Below are positions 27,612 through 37,306 of a stretch of 64,000 nt of DNA, piece after piece. The notes beneath the pieces were generated by a model. The model searched no databases and was not told the origin of the DNA. It worked only from the letters and a program-made list of their open reading frames with translations. Positions within the stretch are counted from its first letter, which is position 1, and each line of letters begins with the position of its first letter. The position numbers were made by a program, and so were the translations under genes. The DNA is taken from contig CAVWLB010000001.1 in the NCBI GenBank assembly GCA_963755695.1, forward strand, positions 1-64,000, written 5' to 3'. This stretch comes from QHWT01 sp963755695. GTDB lineage: Bacteria > Acidobacteriota > Vicinamibacteria > Vicinamibacterales > 2-12-FULL-66-21.

Positions 27612-28764
27612 TCAGCCTCCTGTCTGCGGAGACTTGGCAGCGACGACATTGACGACCGCGCCATCTCTGATCTTCAACAGGCCTTCGACAATCACGCGTT
27701 CGCCAGCTTTCAGGCCGTCGGTCACGATCCAGAGATTCCCGACGCGATCGCCGACCGTCACCGGACGGATCGACACCTTGTTCTCCGTGCTCACGACCGC
27801 CACCTGATAGCTGCCCTGCAGCTCGGTTACGGCGCGCTGCGGAATCAGCATCGCGCCGGTCGCCGTCCGCGCGGAGAGGCGGACCCGCCCGTATCCGCCG
27901 GGCCGAAGAAGATTGTTGGGATTGGGAAAGAGACCGGCGACTCGGATGGTCCCGGTCGCCGCATTGACTTCGCGATCGGCGAAGGAAATCGTTCCGATGT
28001 GTTCATAAATGCTTCCATCCCCGAGAATCAGCTGAAGCGGCATCCGTTTCCGCTGCTCCTCGACGCTCCGTTCGGTCGGAAAGCGACGATGGAAATCCAT
28101 GAACACCTGCTCGCTCACCGTGAAGTAGGCTTTGATGGGATCGACTTGTGAAATGGAGGTGAGGATTGAGCTGGGTCCGACGAGGTTGCCGATCTGCACG
28201 CGCGCGATGCCGGCGATGCCACTCACCAGCGATGTGACTTTCGTGAACTCCAGGTTGAGTTCGGCCTGCTCGACGTTCGCCTTGGCCGCCAGAACCGAAG
28301 CCTGGGCCGCGAGCTTCCCCTGGACTTCCGTATCGAGCTGGCTCTGGGCGATTGCACGCGCGGTGGCCAGCGGCGTGTCGCGCTCGACATCGAGGCTCGC
28401 CTTGCCAAGCTGTGCTTCCGCCTGGGCCAACTGCGCCTTTGCCTGATCGTGGGCAGCTTTCAAGGGCCGCGGATCGATCTCAAAGAGCACGTCGCCTTTC
28501 CGTACGACCGCTCCTTCCCGGTAATTCTGCTTGATGATGTACCCGGAGACTCGAGGCTGTATCTCCGCGTTCACGTACCCGTCCAGCGTAGCCACCCAGT
28601 CGCTGTAGATCGGAGTGTCGCGCTGAACGACGGTGGCGACTTCCACAGCGGGCGGTGGAGGCGGTGCCGCCGCTTTGCTGCCGCCGCAGCCGCCGAGGAT
28701 CATGACGGAGCCGAAGAGCAGCGCCCGCGAGGCCGCACGAGTTGGCCGCGGATATGAAGGACAT
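27612..28764 (-). CDS. RND efflux periplasmic adaptor (membrane fusion protein), one frame break in the signal peptide
   Basis: An AcrA/MexA-like adaptor: lipobox in MILGGCGGSKAAAP, biotinyl-lipoyl half motifs (VSGYIIKQNYREGAVVRKGD, then VLFEIDPRPLKAAHDQAKAQ), a helical hairpin (QAKAQLAQAEAQLGKASLDV), beta barrel and membrane-proximal domains. The likely start is ATG 28764 behind a GGAGGTGA ribosome site. One extra base in CCC at 28724-28726 breaks the signal. Deleting it gives MSFISAANSCGLAALLFGS followed by VMILGGC. Without that correction the protein would begin at 28703 with a truncated signal. First gene of the efflux operon. No adjacent regulator is seen. Confidence 0.9.
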
Positions 28765-29409
28765 GGGAGTCACCTCCGACGACCTCGTCTCATAAAGAGC
28801 CCACACTATGCCGCGGGGAGGCGTTTCGACCGGCTTCATGCCGATTGCCTGGAACAGATGAAACCAGACGCGCTGCGTCGGATCCATCAGACGAAGGTAT
28901 GAGACCTACTTATCAGATGGCGCGGTGACCGCCCGGCATGAAGCGAGATTTCCACAGCGCGTGGATCAAACGGCTGAGATGCCTCATCGCGATCTTTCTT
29001 CCGCCACATGCAACCACACCCGCGAAGTCGAATCCATTGGACGATGGTATCGGTGACACCTTAGTAGCCGTTCACCGACATGAGGCTATGTTCGTCGCCA
29101 GTCGCCAACATCACAGCCGGGGAAGGCTCTTCCGCGCTGGCGGTCCGCTCGCGCCGACCTTGGACTTCTTGACCGCATCCCAGAATGGCCCAGTTCGTAC
29201 TGTTGTCGTGCTCATCGATTTCATCTCCCCGGCAAACGAGCCGGCGACGTGGCGGCTCCGCCTATTTACGACGCGTTTCATTTCGGTCGGGTTCGGACGA
29301 CGCGACGGTCGGGTCGCGCTGACGAGCATCGTAGGTAGACGTAGAAAAATGTCCACTGCCGCCGCGTTCGGACGTCGTAAGAGTTGAAGGCCCAGAAAGA
29401 GGAGGAATC
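28765..29409. other. intergenic region between efflux operon and YCII/ECF pair
   Basis: About 640 bases holding divergent promoters. A minus frame starting at 29215 reads MSTTTVRTGPFWDAV, which resembles the first residues of PaaI-type thioesterases, but it loses similarity at once and stops at 29111. It is at most a scrap. Nothing else is recognised. Confidence 0.4.
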
Positions 29410-29754
29410 ATGAGCGAATTCGTCTACTTGTATCGTAGCGGTGCTCGACCCCCGCGCTCACCCGAGCAGACCCAGCAGGAGATGCAACGATGGATGGCAT
29501 GGCTGAAGGACCTGACCGACAAGGGCCACATCAAGGATCCGGGCCACCCGTTGGAACGCACCGGTAAGCTCGTGACCGGCAAGGCTCGAAGCGTCACCGA
29601 TGGACCATTTGCCGAAGCCAAGGATGTCGTCGGTGGCTACACACTCGTTCAGGCGACCGATCTGGCGCAGGCCACTTCGCTGGCAGCCGGATGCCCAATC
29701 TTCGAGATTGCGGATGGCGCCGTCGAAGTTCGCCCCGTCATGAAGATGGGATGA
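29410..29754 (+). CDS. YCII-related (DGPF) domain protein, partner of ECF42-type sigma factor
   Basis: A 114-residue DGPF protein: EFVYLYRSGARPPRSPEQTQ at the start, a central SVTDGPFAEAKDVVGGYTLV, and a C-terminal VEVRPVMKMG. A strong AGAGGAGGAATC site precedes ATG 29410. It ends three bases before the ECF sigma gene, the conserved arrangement of ECF42 systems, in which DGPF proteins are the usual neighbours or targets. The role of the DGPF protein in these systems is unresolved. A sensory or enzymatic function is inferred only. Confidence 0.9.
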   Translation: MSEFVYLYRSGARPPRSPEQTQQEMQRWMAWLKDLTDKGHIKDPGHPLERTGKLVTGKARSVTDGPFAEAKDVVGGYTLVQATDLAQATSLAAGCPIFEIADGAVEVRPVMKMG

Positions 29755-29757
29755 CCC

Positions 29758-31003
29758 ATGGAACTCGGCGACCATCTGTTCAGGCGTGAATCGGGCCGCA
29801 TGGTCGCCGTGCTCACGCGCATCTTTGGCCTCCACAACCTCGAGCTGGCAGAAGACGTCGTGCAGGACGCCTTCTGCCGCGCGATGGAGGTGTGGCCCTT
29901 CCGCGGCGTTCCCGACAATCCATCCGCCTGGCTGATGACCACGGCGAAGCACCGCGCCATCGACGTGCTCCGCCGCGAGCGCACCGCTCGGACATTTGCG
30001 CCGGAGTTTGGGCGTTTGCTCGAGAGCGAATGGACGCTCGTCCCGATGGTGGACGAAGCCCTGGCAGGGGTGGCGATCAAGGACGACCTGCTGCGGATGA
30101 TGTTCTCGTGCTGCCAGCCTCGGCTCCGCGAGGACGTACAGGTCGCGCTGGTCCTTCACATCGTGTGTGGATTCGGCAGTGATGAAATCGCGGCCGCGTT
30201 CCTCACCACCGGAGCGGCAACGCGCAAACGGATCTCACGCGGCAAGAAGGTGCTCGCCGGCTCCAGCCGTCTGTTCGATCTCGCGGACGCTGACTTTGCG
30301 GCGCGCCTGTCAACCGTCCAACGGGCGTTATATCTCCTCTTCAACGAGGGTTACCACGGGGCCTCTGCGGAATCGGCGGTGCGGGCCGATCTGTGCCAGG
30401 AGGCGCTGCGCTTGGTGATGCTGCTGGTTGAACATCCGCTCACGGCCACACCGTCCTCGCAGGCCCTCGCGGCGCTCATGCATCTGCACGCCGCGCGTCT
30501 CCCCGGACGAGCTCGACGCCGCCGGAAACCTGAATTCGCTCTTCGACCAGGATCGAACCCGGTGGGATTTACACCTCGTTGAACAGGGACGCCGTCTGCT
30601 CAATCAGTCCGCGGCTGGTTCCGAGCTCACCGAGTATCACGTCGAAGCCGCCATCGCCGCAGTTCATGCGAGCGCATCGCGCGCCGAAGACACGGATTGG
30701 CGCCAGATCGTCGGGCTGTACGACACGTTGATGGCCATCCGGCCCTCGCCAGTCGTCGCGCTCAATCGCGCCATCGCGGTCGCGCAGAGCGAGGGTGCGG
30801 AGCGAGGTCTCGAAGAGATTCATGCCATCGTCGGCGTCGAGCGCATGGAGGACTATCCTTTCTACCATGCGGCGCTCGGCGAGCTCGAGCATCGCTGCAG
30901 CCGGCAGGCGCTCGCCCGGCAACACTTTCGGGCCGCGCTGGCGCGGGCCCGCAGCCCGATGGAACAACGGTTCCTGCAGCAGCGGCTCGACGCGTGTGCA
31001 TAA
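29758..31003 (+). CDS. ECF42-type RNA polymerase sigma factor with long C-terminal extension, one frame break
   Basis: Region 2 (LELAEDVVQDAFCRAMEVWP, PSAWLMTTAKHRAIDVLRRE) and region 4 (FGSDEIAAAFLTTGAATRKR) of an ECF sigma factor are followed by a helical C-terminal extension (DWRQIVGLYDTLMAIRPSPV, VVALNRAIAVAQSEG, YHAALGELEHR) characteristic of the ECF42 group. The frame breaks in CCCC at 30501-30504. Removing one C restores LPDELDAAGNLNSLFDQDRT, giving about 414 residues. It lies three bases after its DGPF partner. No anti-sigma factor is present, as is usual for this group. Control is thought to involve the extension itself. Confidence 0.88.
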
Positions 31004-31009
31004 TCAGAT

Positions 31010-31170
31010 ATGTCGCTCAGTTTGCCGGAGATCCGGCGCCTGGCCGGCGAAGTCGCCCGTGAGGTCGATCCGTCGTTTGAGGTGGGGCGTCGGAGGCCGA
31101 GATTCGCAACCTGCTGTGAGATCACCTCCGTGACCGCTTGCTTGAATTGGACGACGAGTCGATCGTGTGA
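31010..31170 (+). pseudogene. small decayed gene behind the ECF gene
   Basis: ATG 31010 starts MSLSLPEIRRLAGEVAREVD then PSFEV, a plausible beginning of a small conserved acidobacterial protein. The same strand later reads DHLRDRLLELDDESIV before a stop at 31170, in a different frame. The middle cannot be joined without a deletion or more than one frame change. I read it as an eroded or error-containing small gene of about 50 residues. The family is unknown. Confidence 0.35.
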
Positions 31171-31270
31171 TGTTTGAAGACCTCCGTCCGTTTGCGACCC
31201 GTTGATACCTTTGTCTGATGGACCGGAGGCCGCGCGTCTGCTTTCATCTCCGTGAGAGCGGTGACGGCCT

Positions 31271-32347
31271 ATGGAGCGACAACTCGAGGACATCGACCAC
31301 GATCGCCGGCGCTATATTGCCAGACTTGCGTTGACAGTCGCCGGCGCCGGTCTCGGCGTGTTTGGTGTCACGCAGGCGATCGACCGGGCGTCCCGAGAGT
31401 TCTCGGGCATCGAGCGCGCGACGGAGTGGATCAATTCGCCCCGGCTCACCGCCTCGAGCCTGGCGGGCAGAGTCGTGCTGGTCGATTTCTGGACCTACAC
31501 GTGCATCAACTGGCTGCGCACGCTTCCATACATCCGCGCGTGGGCGCAGAAATACCGGCAACAGCTCGTCGTCATTGGCGTGCACACACCCGAGTTCCCC
31601 TTCGAACACGACATCGACAACGTTCGTCGTGCGGTGCGTGAGACGGCAATCGAGTATCCGGTCGCGATCGACAACGACTACGCCATCTGGCGCGCCCTCC
31701 GTAACCAGTACTGGCCAGCGCTGTTCTTCGTCGATGCGCGGGGACGCGTTCGCGATTACCACTTCGGCGAGGGGAAATACGAGCAGTCGGAGCGGACGGT
31801 GCAGAAGCTGCTCGCCGAAGCTGGCGGGAGGGCGCCCGATCATGATCTTGTGTCGGTTGCTGGCAGCGGCGTGGAAGCGCCGGCCGATTGGAGCAACTTG
31901 CGGTCGCCAGAAAACTACCTCGGCTTCGCGCACACAGAGGGCTTCGCGTCGCCCGGCGGCGCGCAGCTGGATCGGCCGCACGTGTACGCGTCGCCGGCGC
32001 GATTGATGCTCAATCAATGGGCTCTCGTGGGGGAGTGGACCGTCACCCGCGGCCTCGTTGCGCTGCATGCCCCGAACGGACGGCTGCACTACCACTTCCA
32101 CGCGCGCGACCTGCATCTCATCATGGGCGCCGCAGGACAACGCGTCCCGGTGCGTTTTCGCGTCTCGCTCGACGGGCAGCCCCCGGGCGCGGCTCACGGT
32201 GTGGATGCAGACGCCGCCGGTAATGGGACGGTGATGGAACCGCGCCTGTATCAGCTAATCCGGCAAACCACGGCGATCGTCGCCCGGCAGTTCGAAATCG
32301 AGTTCCTCGATGCCGGCGTCGAGGCGTTCTCGTTCACGTTCGGCTGA
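31271..32347 (+). CDS. thioredoxin-like (DipZ-type) protein with CxxW site
   Basis: A 358-residue protein with one N-terminal hydrophobic segment (LALTVAGAGLGVFGV), a thioredoxin-fold domain and a DipZ-like C-terminal beta-sandwich (LMLNQWALVGEWTVTRGLVA, VPVRFRVSLDGQPPG). The expected redox motif CxxC reads WTYTCINWLRTLPYIRAW: the second Cys is Trp. With only one Cys it cannot do ordinary disulfide exchange. My recollection is that a CINW subgroup exists, so this is probably a true variant. VVIGVHTPEFPFEH and YPVAIDNDYAIW support the family. It is membrane-anchored, facing the periplasm. Confidence 0.85.
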   Translation: MERQLEDIDHDRRRYIARLALTVAGAGLGVFGVTQAIDRASREFSGIERATEWINSPRLTASSLAGRVVLVDFWTYTCINWLRTLPYIRAWAQKYRQQLVVIGVHTPEFPFEHDIDNVRRAVRETAIEYPVAIDNDYAIWRALRNQYWPALFFVDARGRVRDYHFGEGKYEQSERTVQKLLAEAGGRAPDHDLVSVAGSGVEAPADWSNLRSPENYLGFAHTEGFASPGGAQLDRPHVYASPARLMLNQWALVGEWTVTRGLVALHAPNGRLHYHFHARDLHLIMGAAGQRVPVRFRVSLDGQPPGAAHGVDADAAGNGTVMEPRLYQLIRQTTAIVARQFEIEFLDAGVEAFSFTFG

Positions 32348-32666
32348 TCCTGGTCAGCGCTGTATCGCCTCACAATTCCTGCTTACATTCCGCTCGTCAG
32401 GGGAGTCCATCCGCCGAATACGCTCCGCAAGAGAGCCGCTGTCGGCCCGCCGAGTTTCAGCGCACCAACGCGTTGGTCCTCGGTGTTGCAGCTCTTGGGA
32501 CCTTCTTGCTGGTTCGATCGAGACGGGAATTCTAAGCGTCCACCATACCGTGATCGGGAACCGGGACGGCGCCGACTCGGTCCACAGCTGGCCTGCCGCC
32601 GCAGCGACGCCAAGTGCGGGTTCGCGTGCCACATCAGAGCGCAGGCGAGAGAATGACGGTTACTCT
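32348..32666. other. convergent intergenic stretch, nothing recognised
   Basis: About 320 bases between the ends of the thioredoxin-like gene and the phospholipase gene. Only shadow frames are present. Confidence 0.4.
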
Positions 32667-34772
32667 TCAAACCAGCCCACCCATTAACGGATCGCTGATA
32701 CTGTCTTCGCCATTTTCAAGATGGCCGGCGAGTTGAGTCAGGAAGCGGGGGTCAGCCTCGACCGTGATCGCCAAGTCGTACCAGCCGCTCGTTCGCTCGA
32801 CGGAAAACCTGGTCGACGCTGATGCCTTTCGCTGGACCACGAGTCTGGTTGTTCCGGATGTATACCGGTCGAAGATGTTCACACCAGCGGTTTCCGAGCT
32901 CCGATTCTTGATCTCGAGCTTGATCTCGCGGTGCTCCTCGTCGACCTCGGCTCGAACGTCGAGATCGGCTGTGTTCGGCCCGGAGACACCTCCCTTGAAC
33001 GCACGAAAGAAGCCGTTTGGGCCGTAAACCGACAGATCGTATGTGGACGCGCCCAGCCCCGCGACGCTGAACGAGTCGGAAAGATGTTGGTGTGGCCCGA
33101 TGGTGTAATTGCGCGGGAGGTCGTCGCTGTTGCCGGACCGCACCTGAAAGACCGCGGCCGCTCGACCGCGGTTGCGGAACTCAATCGAGAAGGAGCCGTC
33201 ACCGGACTGGAGTCCTCCCTGCGCGTCGAGCGCATACGGGAGCGCCCGGGCAGGACGCACGCCAGGCTCTTGCGGTGGCAGAGCCTCGTTCGCCGGCGGG
33301 ATGGGCTCTTCATCGGGATGCCGCACCAGATCGATTGGCTTGAAGCTGTCAGTGCCTGGCAGCACGATTTGCCGCGACGCGTTCGGCGTTTTGAAATCGA
33401 AAGCCGTTGTCAGGTCACCCACTACCGCGCGTCGCCACGGCGTGATGTTGGTCTCGATGAGGTCGAGGCCGTGTCGCACCGCAAACCGGGTTTCGAGAAA
33501 CCGGATCAGCGACGTGTGATCGAACAGCTGCGAGTTCACCCATCCACCGCGGCTCCAGGGTGATACCACGATCATCGGCACCCGGATGCCAAGGCCGTAC
33601 GGTCCTGCCGGATGATCCAGATCACCGCCAAAGATCTCGTTCGTGATCGCGACGGTCGAGCGGCCCAGTGTCGGTGAGGTCGGAGGTGTTGGCGGCACCA
33701 GGTGATCGAAGAATCCGCCTTCCTCGTCGTAGGTGATGAAGAGCGCCATTCGACTCCACACGTCGGGATTCGACGACAGGATGTCGACAACCTGCGAGAC
33801 GTACCACGCGCCGAAATCCGGTTCCCAGTTCGGATGTTCGCAATACCCTTCGGGTGCAACGATCCACGACACCCGCGGCAGCCGGCCGTTCTGCACGTCG
33901 TCGCGCAAGATGTCCATCAGCCGGTCCGGCTCACGGTTCTGGAGCAGGACGTTCGTCCCGATCTTCGCCCGGTCTGCGAGTGGGTTTCCGGGCAACGCGT
34001 TCTGATACTGATGGAAATAGAGCAGCGAGTTGTCGCCGAAATTTCCGATGTACGGATCCTCGGTGAATCCCCAGAATCCCTCTGCGTCGAGGCCCACGCC
34101 GACGTCCTGATAAATCTTCCACGAGATGCCCGCTCGTTGCAGCCGTTCCGGGTAAGTGGACCAGTCATAGCCGGCTTCGGCGTTGGTGATCACGGGTCCG
34201 CCGCCACGTCCGTCATTGCCGACCCAGCCGGTCCACATGTGATAGCGGTTCGGATCGGTCGGTCCCATCAGCGAGCAGTGGTAGTTGTCGCAGATGGTAA
34301 ACGCGTCGACCAACGCGTATTGATACGGAAGGTCCCTTCGGGTGTGAAACGTCATCGTCGTCACGCCCTTGTTGGGCACCCATTGATCGTACCGCCCTTC
34401 GTTCCACGCGGCATGAGTGTCGGTCCATCCATGTGGCGGATCCGGAAGGAAGGTCATGCCTAGGTCCGAGACGTCGGGACGGAACGGCAGGAGATCGCCC
34501 AATTCCGTTGGCTGGTTCCAGACCGGTTTGCCGGATGGCAGTTTCACCGCACGGGGATCGGCAAAGCCGCGAACGCCTCGGATCGTGCCGAAGTAATGGT
34601 CGAATGATCGGTTCTCCTGCATCAGGATCACGATGTGTTCGACGTCCTCGATCGTGCCGGTTCGGTTGTGAGCCGGGATGGCCAGCGCACGGCTGAGATC
34701 GATCGGCAGAGCTGCCGCGAGTGCAGGAGATGCGAGAAGCTTCAAGAATGCGCGACGGTCGCTGCTGTTCAT
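32667..34772 (-). CDS. phospholipase C (phosphocholine-preferring type)
   Basis: A 701-residue phosphoesterase-family phospholipase C. The N-terminus NSSDRRAFLKLLASPALAAA is a Tat-like export signal. The catalytic core shows HIVILMQENRSFDHYFG near residue 47, GPTDPNRYHMWTG near 170, FITYDEEGGFFDHLVPPT near 345 and SPWSRGGWVNSQLFDHTSLI near 405. Two C-terminal domains follow (SFSIEFRNRGRAAAVFQVRS and YDLAITVEADPRF), typical of the family. The enzyme hydrolyses phosphatidylcholine or sphingomyelin and related lipids outside the cytoplasm. The frame is intact throughout. It is a single gene with no obvious chaperone partner. Confidence 0.92.
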   Translation of the reverse strand: MNSSDRRAFLKLLASPALAAALPIDLSRALAIPAHNRTGTIEDVEHIVILMQENRSFDHYFGTIRGVRGFADPRAVKLPSGKPVWNQPTELGDLLPFRPDVSDLGMTFLPDPPHGWTDTHAAWNEGRYDQWVPNKGVTTMTFHTRRDLPYQYALVDAFTICDNYHCSLMGPTDPNRYHMWTGWVGNDGRGGGPVITNAEAGYDWSTYPERLQRAGISWKIYQDVGVGLDAEGFWGFTEDPYIGNFGDNSLLYFHQYQNALPGNPLADRAKIGTNVLLQNREPDRLMDILRDDVQNGRLPRVSWIVAPEGYCEHPNWEPDFGAWYVSQVVDILSSNPDVWSRMALFITYDEEGGFFDHLVPPTPPTSPTLGRSTVAITNEIFGGDLDHPAGPYGLGIRVPMIVVSPWSRGGWVNSQLFDHTSLIRFLETRFAVRHGLDLIETNITPWRRAVVGDLTTAFDFKTPNASRQIVLPGTDSFKPIDLVRHPDEEPIPPANEALPPQEPGVRPARALPYALDAQGGLQSGDGSFSIEFRNRGRAAAVFQVRSGNSDDLPRNYTIGPHQHLSDSFSVAGLGASTYDLSVYGPNGFFRAFKGGVSGPNTADLDVRAEVDEEHREIKLEIKNRSSETAGVNIFDRYTSGTTRLVVQRKASASTRFSVERTSGWYDLAITVEADPRFLTQLAGHLENGEDSISDPLMGGLV

Positions 34773-35061
34773 GGAGATGCCTCCTCGATTCCATCCGGTT
34801 GGAGCAATGACCGCGGGAGGCTATCAGCGCAATGTCTACGTGGTGCGTCAACGATTCGATGATTGCGTAACACGCCTTATTAGATGAAGGGGATGCTCCG
34901 TGCAGGACCGCACTTTTACGCAACCGACACAGAAATTGCACGACTCGATTACATGGAGCTGGCAGAGTAGGTCATAACCCCGCGCGACCACCCACCAAGA
35001 TCCGTCGACCGCACCCAGGCGGCGACTCGCCGACGTCGTTTCGAGGAGGCCGAGTGCCGCG

Positions 35062-35133
35062 ATGAATGTCGCCATCTTCACGGACAACGACTTCGACAAA
35101 GTCAACGGCGTGACGACAACGCTGCGCGCAGTA
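35062..35133 (+). pseudogene. 5' remnant of a GT4-type glycosyltransferase gene
   Basis: ATG 35062 is followed by MNVAIFTDNDFDKVNGVTTT then LRAV, the unmistakable first strand and Gly-rich loop of a GT4 glycosyltransferase. After 24 codons the similarity stops, and within 35 bases the next glycosyltransferase starts. The remaining gene body of about 1 kb has been deleted. In relatives I believe these two genes are neighbours, so this is a deletion scar within a glycan cluster. Confidence 0.6.
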
Positions 35134-35165
35134 TCGCTGGCTCGAACATTCAGGGAGGAACATGC

Positions 35166-35967
35166 ATGGGGCTTCGTCTCAGCGCGATCATTTGTGCGTA
35201 CAACGAAGAGAAACTTTTGGCGGCGGCGCTGCATTCGCTATTTGCCCAGACGCGTCTGCCGGACGAGGTGATCGTCGTCAACAACGTGAGCACCGACCGG
35301 ACGCGCGCGATCGCCGAAGGCTTTCCCCACGTCACGGTGGTCGATGAACCTGCGAAGGGGCTGGTGAAGGCTCGTGCGCGAGGGCTTCGGGAAGCGAAGG
35401 GAAACATCCTCGTCTACATCGACGCGGATTGCCGCGCGCCGGTCATGCTCTTCGAACGTATGGAACGTCGGTTCCTCAGCGATCCAAAGGTGGTGGCCAT
35501 CACCGGTCCGTATCGCTTCTACGACTGGGATTGGATGGGGGTCGCCGGGGCCCGCCTGTACGACAACACGCTTGCGCCGCTTGGCGCAGTTCAGCGCCCA
35601 CTACATTCTGAGAATCGGCGCGCTGCTTTATGGGGCCAACTTCGCCGTCCGCCGTACGGCGCTCGAAGCGATCGGCGGATTCGATACGACGATTGAATTC
35701 CACGGTGAAGACACGAACCTCGGAAGGCGGTTGACGGCAGTCGGCAGAGTCGACTTGAACAACAGTTGCTACATCTACGCATCGGCACGACGCTACAAAG
35801 CACCTCTATTCATGGAAGACGCTGGTGCGCAGCCGAAAGGACTGGCCGTCGCTCAAAACGGCATTGCGCGAGAACATGAATATATCGCGATCACGCTCTA
35901 CCGGGGCGAATCGTGGACGGACTCTCGCCGATCGAGTCGCACTGACACCGATACAATCGTCCAATAG
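35166..35967 (+). CDS. GT2 family glycosyltransferase, one frame break
   Basis: The N-terminal GT-A fold is clear: LSAIICAYNEEKLLAAALHS, VIVVNNVSTDRTRAIAEGF, then GNILVYIDADCRAP, where D-A-D is the metal/nucleotide-sugar motif. One extra G at 35583-35584 breaks the frame. Removing it joins LYDNTLAPL to AQFSAHYILRIGALLYGA, then ALEAIGGFDTTIEFHGEDTN, the acceptor-side ED motif. The corrected length is about 266 residues. The last 40 residues (after ARRYKA) look unlike the family in any single frame, so the true end may lie in a frame reading SWKTLVRSRKDWPSLKTAL. The product is a glycan or glycolipid. Confidence 0.8.
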
Positions 35968-36037
35968 ATTCGACTGCGTGCGTGTAGTGTCACGCGGGCC
36001 TCCGGGAGATCTGCGTTCGAACCGGCTGAGAAATACG

Positions 36038-36102
36038 TGTCGGCCAGCGTGCCGCTGGATGGGTAACTGCGGCAGGTCGAGGGCCTGCGGTTCGTCGCGT
36101 GA
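36038..36102 (+). repeat. dispersed degenerate repeat, copy C
   Basis: This segment ends CTGCGGCAGGTCGAGGGCCT plus a short tail and a TGA. In translation it ends LRQVEGLRFVA-stop, matching the tails of copies A (40769-40829) and B (42367-42431). All three lie on the plus strand within about 100 bases after the end of a rightward gene. Confidence 0.5.
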
Positions 36103-36133
36103 CCGGCCCCTGGCGGTGCCGGCAGAAGCAGGG

Positions 36134-37306
36134 TCAGGACTTGCCCGCCCGATCACCATATTCCCAGTCGTAAGGGACGCCGGTTTCGCCGAGCACAAAG
36201 CGCACCAGATCAGCGAAGCGTGCCTCAGCCCGAACATCGTTGGCGAGAAGCAGCACGCAACGTCGACCGCGCTCCAGGCAGACGAAGCTGTTGGCGGTCT
36301 GCGCGTCGTGGCCGCCTTTGTAGAATCCGCGGCCTTGGGGCCCTTCGAACACGATCACCCCCAACCCCGCCGCGAGGTCTGGCCGCTGTTCGGCCTTCGG
36401 TAGATAAGGCGCGAAGTTGGGAAACTGGTGGGCCGTACCGATGTGCAGGGATGGCTTGACCATTTCGGCGCGCGCGGCCGTCGAAAGGCCGTCGCCCCGT
36501 ACCAGCGCCGCGATGAACTTCGCCAAGTCGCTGATCGTCGTGTCCATCGAGCCGGCGACGCGCACATTGGAGCGTTCGTCATGCTCCAGCGGTTCGCCCT
36601 TGTCGTTCCACCCGTCGGCCAGATTCGGCCGGAAGTCAGGGCGCCATTGCAGGCTGGTGCGGGTCATGCCCAGCCGCACGAAGATGGCGTCGGTCAGCTG
36701 CTTGACGTCGAGGCCGAGCCCTTTGGTCCTGGCTCCCTGCTCGATGGCGAACTGCAGCAAGCTGAAGCCTTCGCCCGAATAGCTGTAGCGTGAGCCGGGA
36801 TCGAAGTGGATGCGCAGCTTCTGGTCGGGTTCGATGAACCAGAAGTTATGGAAACCGGTGGAGTGGGTCAGCGCCATCCGCGCCGTGATGGTGCGCCAGC
36901 GTTCGTCGCCGGCCAGATCGCGATAGGGACCGTACTTGGCCAGATGGGTCTGGCCCTCGCCGTAACTGATCAAGGGCCGCTCGAGGTAGTCGGCGAGCGG
37001 CGCGTCGAGATCCAGCTTGCCCTGGTCCACCAACGTCAGCGTCGTGTACGCCATCACCGTCTTGGTGAGCGATGCGCCATACATCACCGTGTCGGTCTGG
37101 AGCGGATCGCCCTTGGCGTTGCGTGCGCCGTACGCCTGCACGTAAGCCACTCGGCCATCATCGATCACGGCGATCGCCATGCCGTTGGCGCGTGTCTCGG
37201 CCATGGCGGCGCGCACCCGTGCATCGATCGCAGCAGCGCCGGGAAGGCAGGCAAGCGACGCGCTGCTCGTGAGCAGCAGCACAAGGTACAGGGCCGGACG
37301 CGTCAT
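36134..37306 (-). CDS. serine hydrolase of the beta-lactamase / penicillin-binding fold
   Basis: A 390-residue exported protein (signal MTRPALYLVLLLTSSASLAC) of the class C beta-lactamase-like family. The S-x-x-K motif is S79-L-T-K82 in MYGASLTKTVM. The second motif, with its Tyr, is in GSRYSYSGEGFSLL, and the third is KGGHDAQT near the C-terminus. Members include esterases, D-peptidases and lactamases, and sequence alone does not tell which. I chose Met 37306 because the signal peptide starts there. The longer upstream frame has no coding character. It is divergent from the PadR gene. Confidence 0.85.
   Translation of the reverse strand: MTRPALYLVLLLTSSASLACLPGAAAIDARVRAAMAETRANGMAIAVIDDGRVAYVQAYGARNAKGDPLQTDTVMYGASLTKTVMAYTTLTLVDQGKLDLDAPLADYLERPLISYGEGQTHLAKYGPYRDLAGDERWRTITARMALTHSTGFHNFWFIEPDQKLRIHFDPGSRYSYSGEGFSLLQFAIEQGARTKGLGLDVKQLTDAIFVRLGMTRTSLQWRPDFRPNLADGWNDKGEPLEHDERSNVRVAGSMDTTISDLAKFIAALVRGDGLSTAARAEMVKPSLHIGTAHQFPNFAPYLPKAEQRPDLAAGLGVIVFEGPQGRGFYKGGHDAQTANSFVCLERGRRCVLLLANDVRAEARFADLVRFVLGETGVPYDWEYGDRAGKS

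Noticed and set aside
29111..29215. Possible PaaI-type thioesterase start (RTGPFWDAV) on the minus strand.
   Set aside because: Only about ten residues match before the frame diverges and stops. Too short to call a gene or a clear remnant.
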